Assembly: GCF_000424265.1 (NCBI RefSeq)
Contig: NZ_AUJO01000003.1
Location: forward strand, 213,093-277,092
DNA from: Butyrivibrio sp. WCD3002
GTDB lineage: Bacteria; Bacillota; Clostridia; Lachnospirales; Lachnospiraceae
Direction: 5' to 3'
Length of the DNA stretch: 64,000 bases
A model generated the notes under the pieces. The model made no database searches and was not told where the DNA came from. It worked only from the letters and a program-made list of their open reading frames with translations. Made by a program: the position numbers and the translations under genes. Shown one piece after another: positions 58,026-64,000 of this stretch. Position 1 is the first letter of the stretch. Each line of letters begins with the position of its first letter.

Positions 58026-59642
58026 TCAAATATCGAGAGCCTTTGCAACGGCACCTTCAGGTATAGGACATACATATCCTGAAGCTGTACGTTTCTCAAA
58101 TTCTTCCCTTGCTTCCTTCAAAAGATCACTGTTCTCATACAGATCGATTGCAGCAGCACACAGAACCTTTCCGGCATGAACAGCTGCTTTGTGACCTATG
58201 GAAGATCCTGCAGACGACACATTCTGCCAGCTGTGACCGGGACATCCGTTGGGCCAGGACGCCACATGAATCTGTGCTGTAGGGCAGACCCAGCTAACAT
58301 CTCCAACATCGGTAGACCCCGGTTCAAAAGCATTCCCCATAAAGTGCGGTAGCAGAAAATCGTTCATAGGACATCCTACATCGGCAGTACTATTCATAGC
58401 GGCATCTACGCTGCCATCAATATTTTCGCCAAAACCAGAAACACTAGCTCCATCACCTTCAAGCTTCAGCTTTGCGCATAATGTTTTTCGAAGCCCACTT
58501 ACACCGGCTGCATACTCTTCGTCAAAATCAGAACCAATTCCCGGCACTTTCCCAAAGCCTTCATAGGTCCTTCCAAGCCTTCCTGCCAAATCCAATTCTT
58601 CCGGAGTATGCTCAGGGACTCCCAGCTCCTCAAAGTTTTTATACAGAACCTTCTCAAGACTTCTGTTTGTAACAGTATTTGAAAGGCCGTCAATGAACTC
58701 TCTGTCGAAGGTGGTCTCTGTCATCAAGGCAGCGCCTTCAGCAATTTTATCAACTCGCTTTTGAAGCTCCACAGCTTCTCCCACATGATTGGATCTCACC
58801 ATATAAAGAACCTGGGCTCTTGGCTGAACCACGTTTGGACTCACACCGCCGCCATCTGTAATAGCGTAGTGGACACGGGCTTTTTCGCTCATGTGCTCCC
58901 TTAAAAACTGCACTCCAATGTTCATCAGTTCAACCGCATCAAGGGCACTTCTTCCCATCTCCGGAGCTCCGGAAGCATGGGATGCTTTTCCATGAAAAGT
59001 GTACATAACCTGAATGCAGGAATTTGACGAACCCGTTACAACCTCGTTGCAATCAGCGGGATGCCAGGTAAGAGCAGCATCAAGCTTTTTCCACTCGCCA
59101 TCCCTTGCCATAAAGGCCTTGGATGCACAGCCCTCTTCTCCGGGACATCCGTACAAAATCACTGTGCCCTCAGAGCCTGACTCACTGAGATACTTCTTTA
59201 TTCCGATAGCCGCTGCCATGGCTCCCGCTCCAAGAATGTTGTGTCCGCAGCCATGTCCGGTATTTCCTTTTTCCAATGAACTGTCGCATGAATCACCACC
59301 GCAGCCAGTTCCTATAGCTGATATCTCACCTTTAATCGGAACAAACGCCTTTTTCTCGGCAACACCTCGCTCCTGAGAAAGACCTGAAAGAGCATCATAC
59401 TCAGCAAGTATTCCGATGACCGGCTTTCCTTTTCCAAAGCTTGCCTTAAATGCAGTAGGAATATTGCAGATACCCTTCTCCACATCAAAGCCCTCCTGCG
59501 TAAGCTTTTCACAGTACAAATCGCAGGACTTATATTCCATAAGAGAGAGCTCTGCGTACTCCCAGATTTTATCTGCAACCTCACATATCAAAGATGCCTT
59601 ATTGTCGATTTCTTCAATTGCTGTCTTTTTATTTTCCTTCAT
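58026..59642 (-). CDS. M20 family amidohydrolase (AbgB-like)
   Basis: 538-aa dinuclear zinc amidohydrolase of the AbgB/peptidase M20 class. Metal motifs GNTGHGCGHN and CPGEEGC, later SWVCPTAQIHVASWPNGCPG and a terminal AVHAGKVLCAAAIDLYEN helix. Slightly longer than AbgB (about 480). The substrate would be an N-acyl or p-aminobenzoyl amino acid. Separated from the amino-acid ABC operon upstream by a terminator, but on the same strand. Confidence 0.9.
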   Translation of the reverse strand: MKENKKTAIEEIDNKASLICEVADKIWEYAELSLMEYKSCDLYCEKLTQEGFDVEKGICNIPTAFKASFGKGKPVIGILAEYDALSGLSQERGVAEKKAFVPIKGEISAIGTGCGGDSCDSSLEKGNTGHGCGHNILGAGAMAAAIGIKKYLSESGSEGTVILYGCPGEEGCASKAFMARDGEWKKLDAALTWHPADCNEVVTGSSNSCIQVMYTFHGKASHASGAPEMGRSALDAVELMNIGVQFLREHMSEKARVHYAITDGGGVSPNVVQPRAQVLYMVRSNHVGEAVELQKRVDKIAEGAALMTETTFDREFIDGLSNTVTNRSLEKVLYKNFEELGVPEHTPEELDLAGRLGRTYEGFGKVPGIGSDFDEEYAAGVSGLRKTLCAKLKLEGDGASVSGFGENIDGSVDAAMNSTADVGCPMNDFLLPHFMGNAFEPGSTDVGDVSWVCPTAQIHVASWPNGCPGHSWQNVSSAGSSIGHKAAVHAGKVLCAAAIDLYENSDLLKEAREEFEKRTASGYVCPIPEGAVAKALDI

Positions 59643-59684
59643 CCTATTTCCTGTTCCTTGTAGGATTTTCTAATTCATATTACT

Positions 59685-59720
59685 GAAAAAGCAGTGTACT
59701 TATCCCACTGCTTTCTCTTT
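59685..59720 (-). terminator. Terminator of the amino-acid ABC operon
   Basis: AAAGCAGTG/CACTGCTTT stem, about 9-nt loop, followed on the minus strand by TTTCAG. 24 bp after the ATPase stop. Confidence 0.8.
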
Positions 59721-59743
59721 TCATAAATCAATTATATATACGA

Positions 59744-60520
59744 TTACAGAACCTTACTCAAAAACTCTTTGAGTCTTGGATGCTGCGGATTGTCGAATAC
59801 CTCTTCCGGGGTACCCTGCTCAAGAAGCTTACCGTCTGCCATGAAAAGGATGCGGTTTCCAACCTCTCTTGCAAAGCCCATCTCGTGAGTAACAACAACC
59901 ATAGTCATGCCTTCCTCAGCAAGCTGCTTCATAACATCAAGAACTTCACCTACCATCTCAGGGTCAAGTGCTGATGTGGGCTCATCGAAAAGCATAACCT
60001 CCGGCTCCATCATAAGCGCACGAACAATAGCAATACGCTGCTTTTGTCCGCCGGAAAGCTGGATAGGATATGCATCAGCTCTATCCTCAAGGCCAACTCT
60101 CTTAAGAAGCTCAAGAGCCTTCTTCTTTGCCTCTTCCTCAGGAACCTTCTTTACCTTAACGGGAGCAAGGATCATATTTTCCATGATGGTCTTATGCGGG
60201 AAAAGATTGAAATGCTGGAAAACCATTCCCATCTTCTGTCTGTGAATATCCATGTCGACCTTCACCCACTTGCCATTTTCATCTTTAAATTTTTTCTTGG
60301 TGATATCCACGTTGTCAAAAATTATGGCACCGCCTGTAGGCTCCTCCAGCAGATTAAGAGAGCGGAGGAAGGTTGATTTTCCGCTGCCTGAAGGGCCGAT
60401 TACAACCATTACATCACCCTTATCGATATCTACAGTCACACCATCAAGGGCTTTGATGGCACCGAAATTATAATGTTTTTCAAGATCTGTTATCTGAATA
60501 AGCTTATCTCTTGTCGCCAC
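59744..60520 (-). CDS. Polar amino-acid ABC transporter, ATP-binding protein
   Basis: 258-aa GlnQ-type ATPase: Walker [11 protein letters not shown]-loop [10 protein letters not shown], signature [15 protein letters not shown], Walker [14 protein letters not shown] short insert ([20 protein letters not shown]) is found after the first strand region. The start is GTG at 60520, with AGGAGG 7 nt upstream; it overlaps the permease end by 17 bp. Third gene of the uptake operon. Confidence 0.95.
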   Translation of the reverse strand: MATRDKLIQITDLEKHYNFGAIKALDGVTVDIDKGDVMVVIGPSGSGKSTFLRSLNLLEEPTGGAIIFDNVDITKKKFKDENGKWVKVDMDIHRQKMGMVFQHFNLFPHKTIMENMILAPVKVKKVPEEEAKKKALELLKRVGLEDRADAYPIQLSGGQKQRIAIVRALMMEPEVMLFDEPTSALDPEMVGEVLDVMKQLAEEGMTMVVVTHEMGFAREVGNRILFMADGKLLEQGTPEEVFDNPQHPRLKEFLSKVL

Positions 60521-61292
60521 GGCTCATCCTCCTTTCAAAATATGCAATCAGCTTACTTGTAGGGAAGCACAGACAGAAGTAGATTGCCGTTGCCACAAGC
60601 AGAGGCTCGATTATGATGAAGGTTGCACCGCGAACAGCATTTACCGCTGACATAATATCCTGAACACCGATTGTGTAGGTGATCGCTGACTCCTTGATAA
60701 TTACAACGAACTCGTTTGCAATTGCAGGCAGAATATTCTTAATAGCCTGAGGTAAAATGATGTATCTCATATTCTGGAACTGGCTCATACCAAGGGATCT
60801 TGCAGCCTCAGTCTGACCACCGTCAATTGACTGAATACCGGATCTCATGATCTCGCAAAGATATGCACCGGAGTTCATTCCAAGAGCAACTACGCCGGGG
60901 AAAAATCTCTCAAATTTGATGAATCCCAGGAAAGTAAAGCTGGGAAGCTGAATAAGAGTACCGAATACGCCATAGTATATGATGGCAACCTGAACAATTA
61001 CAGGCGTTGATCTTAAGATTTCAACGTATGCCGTCGCAAGAAAACTAATGGGATTAAATTTACTAATTGTAACACCAAATCCCTTTTCTCTTTTATGTCC
61101 TTCCTTATCAAGGCCAAGAAATGCCAGCGGATAAAATCTTGACATCCTCATGCTTGATAAAATAAGTGCAAGCACAAAACCGATTGCCACTGTAAAAAGT
61201 GAAAGCATTACGGTTACTACCATGCCCTGCCAGAAAAGGCTGGAGTATGATGATATTTTCGGGAAATTTTCCCATTTAATAAAACTGTCCAT
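60504..61292 (-). CDS. Polar amino-acid ABC transporter, permease
   Basis: 262-aa HisM/GlnP-type permease with five to six hydrophobic helices and the EAA loop [21 protein letters not shown] longer than usual first cytoplasmic loop carries [15 protein letters not shown]. Its end overlaps the ATPase start. It follows the binding-protein gene, separated by a hairpin that should reduce read-through. Confidence 0.93.
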   Translation of the reverse strand: MDSFIKWENFPKISSYSSLFWQGMVVTVMLSLFTVAIGFVLALILSSMRMSRFYPLAFLGLDKEGHKREKGFGVTISKFNPISFLATAYVEILRSTPVIVQVAIIYYGVFGTLIQLPSFTFLGFIKFERFFPGVVALGMNSGAYLCEIMRSGIQSIDGGQTEAARSLGMSQFQNMRYIILPQAIKNILPAIANEFVVIIKESAITYTIGVQDIMSAVNAVRGATFIIIEPLLVATAIYFCLCFPTSKLIAYFERRMSRGDKR

Positions 61293-61340
61293 AACGTATT
61301 TTTCTCTCCGAAATTTTGTTAATAGTTAATACTTAATATA

Positions 61341-61379
61341 CCATAAAAACAGACCCGGAAATACATACATTTCCGAGTC
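61341..61379 (-). terminator. Attenuating hairpin between binding protein and permease
   Basis: GAC(T/C)CGGAAAT/ATTTCCG(G/A)GTC stem with a 6-nt loop and a T-run on the minus strand. Inside the operon, it probably lowers permease/ATPase expression relative to the binding protein. Confidence 0.75.
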
Positions 61380-61410
61380 CGCATTTTATCTGCTTCAGGT
61401 TCTTTTGAAA

Positions 61411-62349
61411 TTACTGCTGATCAAGAAGACCCTCAATGATTTCACCGCTTGCCTGCTCGTTAGCTGTAGCAACAAACTCATCCATTTTACCTTCTGAGAT
61501 AGCCTTGGCGATAGCTTCGTTAACGCCTGCCTTAAGAGCATCATTACCCTTGCTTACGCCGATAGCTGAACCCTCTGCTCCGTCATAGGGAACATCAAGT
61601 ACTACGCAAAGCTCAGGATAATTCTTAGCATAGCTCTCAGCAACTGCTGTCTCTATATATGCACCGTCAAGCTTTCCTGCGATAAGCTCAGCAACGATGT
61701 CTGTAACCTTTGTGAGCTGAATGATATCAGCATCAGGGCTGTTTGCCTGTGCAAGATCTACCTGGATGGCACCTGTCTGAGCACCGATCTCATACTCAGC
61801 ATTGTTGGTATCCTCAAGGCTTGTGAACTTGTCCTTGTTAGCCTGTGTGCAAACAAATGACTGTCCGCCTTCATAATAGATATCTGAGAAATCCATGATG
61901 GACTCACGCTTCGGGTCAGGTGAAAGTCCTGCAACGCCAAGGTCAACTGCCTTAGTCTGAAGCTCCATGAGAACACCGTCGAAATCAACAGGCACAACTT
62001 CAAGCTCAAGTCCAAGATAATCAGCAATGTACTGAGCAAGTGCGATATCAAAGCCTGCAAGAGTGGGTGTTCCATCCTCACCTACTGCATAAAACTCATA
62101 GGGAGCAAAGTCAGGAGAAGTTGCTACTGTGAGCTTACCGGGAGTAACTGTTGTGATCTCAGCTGCTGCCTCACCTGCTTCTTCTGTCTCTGCAGCATCA
62201 CCTGCTGCCTCTGTCTCCTGAGCTGTATCAGCTGCTGCCTCTGTAGAAGCCTCTGTGGTAGGTGCGGTATCTGCTTTTGAACCACCACATGCTGTCATGC
62301 TGAATGTCATTGCTGCTGCCATAATAACTGCCATAATCTTCTTTTTCAT
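61411..62349 (-). CDS. Polar amino-acid ABC transporter, binding lipoprotein
   Basis: 312-aa lipoprotein, lipobox MTACGGSK (Cys 21), a low-complexity Thr/Glu/Ala linker (about 26-70), then the SBP_bac_3 fold: LTVATSPDFAPYEF, AGFDIALAQYIADYLG, LQTKAVDLGVAGLSPDPKRE, DGAYIETAVAESYAK. Binds a polar amino acid or cystine. Strong GGAGG site. First gene of the three-gene operon. Confidence 0.95.
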   Translation of the reverse strand: MKKKIMAVIMAAAMTFSMTACGGSKADTAPTTEASTEAAADTAQETEAAGDAAETEEAGEAAAEITTVTPGKLTVATSPDFAPYEFYAVGEDGTPTLAGFDIALAQYIADYLGLELEVVPVDFDGVLMELQTKAVDLGVAGLSPDPKRESIMDFSDIYYEGGQSFVCTQANKDKFTSLEDTNNAEYEIGAQTGAIQVDLAQANSPDADIIQLTKVTDIVAELIAGKLDGAYIETAVAESYAKNYPELCVVLDVPYDGAEGSAIGVSKGNDALKAGVNEAIAKAISEGKMDEFVATANEQASGEIIEGLLDQQ

Positions 62350-62503
62350 AATATGCCTCCTTCTTGGTTATGTTTATTCAAAACCGTGATGTATATTTAT
62401 TCAATTAATCTTGCATAATATACATACTAATACATAAATAAAATTAATTCAATACCTAATTTGTTGATATTTTATTTATTTATAATTTATGCCAAAAAGG
62501 GCA

Positions 62504-62545
62504 TAAAAAGAGCACTCTGCATATCACTAACCCGCAGAGTGCTCT
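62504..62545 (-). terminator. Terminator of the surface protein gene
   Basis: AGAGCACTCTGC/GCAGAGTGCTCT perfect 12-bp stem followed on the minus strand by TTTTATG. Lies 50 bp after the surface protein stop. Confidence 0.9.
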
Positions 62546-62594
62546 GTATTTTATAAATTATTTATTTTATGTATGCAGCTTTTTCTATTAAAGA

Positions 62595-64000
62595 TTATTT
62601 CTTAATCTTCACTTTCTTTGCTGCGCACCAGTCGCCATAGACCTTTTGGCCATGTGAATCAAATGCATAAGCTCTTATTCTGAAGTAGTAGGTCTTACCC
62701 TTCTTAAGCTTCTTTATTGTAGCTGATTTAGCACTTCCGGAATTTACATCCTTGGTCTTTCTGGTCTTGGTAAACTTCTTATTGAGTGCATACTCAATTT
62801 CATAACCGTCTACGCCATTAAGCTTATTCCACTTAACTGTGGTTGTTTTTGCCTTGCTGTTCTTTACTGAGCTGAGCTTAACCTTTGCAGGAGCTACAAC
62901 TGGCCTTGTTACTCTTACAAGGCAGGTTGCTGTCTTTCTACCATCTACTGTCTTAACAGTTATTGTCGCACTACCTTCACTAACTGCTGTTACAAGACCT
63001 GTATCACTTACAGTTGCTATTGAAGCAACGTTGCTTGACCACTGAACTTCCTTGTTAGTTGCATTCTTTGGCATAACGCTTGCTGTAAGCTGATATTCAT
63101 CTCCGACTTCAAGCTCTACAGATGTATAATCAAGTGAAACTCTGGTAACCTTGATTGCCACACCTGTATCTATAGGATCCTGCTCCTGCTGACCGGGATC
63201 TTCAACTTCTTTATCCGTCCAGTGCGCATAAATAGTGAAGTCATCGATAAACTCTGAAACTGTATCCTTAGTTATCTTGTCTCCGCCATTTTTCTCAGTA
63301 AACCATCCATCGAAATCTTTACCGTTAAGAGTAGGTGTAGGCAGCTGCCCAAACTTATCACCTGAAGTGATGAGTGTTGATCTGTCTGATAAAACTCCGC
63401 CATTAGCATCAAAGGTTCCCTTTACGGTAGCTCTTACCTTGTCATAGCATACCTTTGGTATATCGAAATTGGATATTCCGCAGTCTATAACAAGTGTAGA
63501 TATCCTTCCGTTATCGATATCTAACGTAGCACCTTTAGTCAAAAGTTCAAGAGTACCGATGTAGCATCTTCCGTTTTTCGTGCCCTGGGTAACATCGCCT
63601 TTAACCTTCCAAGTCGCAGCATTGAGCTGTGTACCGGATGTTGAATTATATAAAAAATCTCCACTAATACTTACTGTTGTAGTTACATCGTTATTCCAAA
63701 TAGCACCACTATTGATTACCGAAAAGCTTCCATCAATTTCTGCTATTACATCAGTTCCCACTGGCTCGAAAACACCGTTTTTCTGCAAATAGTCGCCTGT
63801 TACACGGAGTTCTGCCCGATTATTTACTTTTACATCCCCTTCTGCAGTAAAGTCTCCTTCAAAGTTTACCTTCTTGCCTTCACTTATTGTCATTTTATTT
63901 ATTACAGTGTCTGCTCCGGCTGTAATATCAACATTACTGCATATGACCGCGTTCAGATTTGCTGGAACCTTAAGCTTATTACTGTTTTCCATATACAATG
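62595..64000 (-). CDS. Large repeat-containing surface protein, C-terminal part
   Basis: Partial: the frame is open at the window edge, so the N-terminus and any signal peptide lie beyond. The visible part has beta-rich filamentous repeats (NVDITAGADTVINKMTISEG and similar), an InlB B-type repeat (FDGWFTEKNGGDKITKDT), a BIG2 bacterial Ig-like domain (VSLDYTSVELEVGDEYQLTA, IATVSDTGLVTAVSEGSATI) and an FN3-like end (VDGYEIEYALNKKFTKT). No LPXTG or choline-binding repeats at the C-terminus. Likely an exported cell-surface or adhesion protein. Confidence 0.88.
   Translation of the reverse strand, partial: LYMENSNKLKVPANLNAVICSNVDITAGADTVINKMTISEGKKVNFEGDFTAEGDVKVNNRAELRVTGDYLQKNGVFEPVGTDVIAEIDGSFSVINSGAIWNNDVTTTVSISGDFLYNSTSGTQLNAATWKVKGDVTQGTKNGRCYIGTLELLTKGATLDIDNGRISTLVIDCGISNFDIPKVCYDKVRATVKGTFDANGGVLSDRSTLITSGDKFGQLPTPTLNGKDFDGWFTEKNGGDKITKDTVSEFIDDFTIYAHWTDKEVEDPGQQEQDPIDTGVAIKVTRVSLDYTSVELEVGDEYQLTASVMPKNATNKEVQWSSNVASIATVSDTGLVTAVSEGSATITVKTVDGRKTATCLVRVTRPVVAPAKVKLSSVKNSKAKTTTVKWNKLNGVDGYEIEYALNKKFTKTRKTKDVNSGSAKSATIKKLKKGKTYYFRIRAYAFDSHGQKVYGDWCAAKKVKIKK

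Noticed and set aside
1..64000. CRISPR array, prophage or integrative element spanning the window
   Set aside because: No regularly spaced identical repeats with unique spacers, no phage structural or integrase genes; the only complete mobile element is the IS1634-type insertion.

Overview
The window looks like a piece of a low-to-moderate GC Firmicutes chromosome. The best fit is a motile member of the Lachnospiraceae (Butyrivibrio / Pseudobutyrivibrio type). This is an inference from gene content: a flagellar hook gene, a HrcA/CIRCE site, MecA-like and SpoIIE-type regulators, ABC systems of Clostridia type, tRNA-Leu(AAG), a secreted CAP protein and large surface proteins. There are no phage modules, rRNA genes or CRISPR arrays.

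Layout. 0-3 kb: thymidine kinase, a 52-aa membrane peptide, a voltage-gated K+ channel and a CPBP protease. 3-6 kb: a decayed sugar ABC locus, with two permeases fused by deletion, a solute-binding protein carrying a stop and a frameshift, and a LacI regulator without its DNA-binding head. 6-11 kb: a hybrid histidine kinase and a small operon (LD-carboxypeptidase, NUDIX, thpR, broken 3' gene). 11-20 kb: gene relics (STAS, Rpn nuclease), degenerate repeats, three tRNA-Leu genes with unusual structured elements downstream, an IS1634-family insertion flanked by 89-bp direct repeats, an alanine/glycine symporter and housekeeping genes (dtd, hydrolase, exonuclease). 20-29 kb: two unrecognised coiled-coil proteins, a SpoIIE-type phosphatase, a PadR/HAAS pair behind repeated operators, and a CIRCE-controlled MecA-like/arginase-fold operon. 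29-39 kb: flgE, CysE/EpsC, a CAP protein, tRNA-Pro, a TetM-like GTPase fused to a Rae1-like nuclease, and a GGDEF protein with a mutated receiver. 39-44 kb: a tightly coupled operon of HTH-Uma2 nuclease, LRR protein, VWA protein and MoxR ATPase. 44-54 kb: a TrpXYZ-like ABC importer, folA, thyA, surface LRR protein, beta-CASP nuclease, diguanylate cyclase and a spermidine-synthase-like protein. 54-64 kb: a disrupted tRNA-Leu(UAG) next to an intact copy, two GNATs, HAD, tautomerase, an M20 amidohydrolase, an amino-acid ABC importer and the end of a large surface protein.

The most unusual signal is a family of about 55-140 bp GC-rich structured elements tied to tRNA-Leu 3' ends (loci at 12.0-12.3, 19.5-19.6 and 54.9-55.0 kb). 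One copy sits in the T-loop of a tRNA-Leu gene, with a second copy nested inside it. Four copies share a 6-bp stem whose bases co-vary and a constant AAAC/AAGC bulge. Other points for follow-up are the GTPase-Rae1 fusion, the HTH-Uma2/LRR/VWA/MoxR operon, the long IS1634 target duplication and the CIRCE-controlled MecA-like operon.
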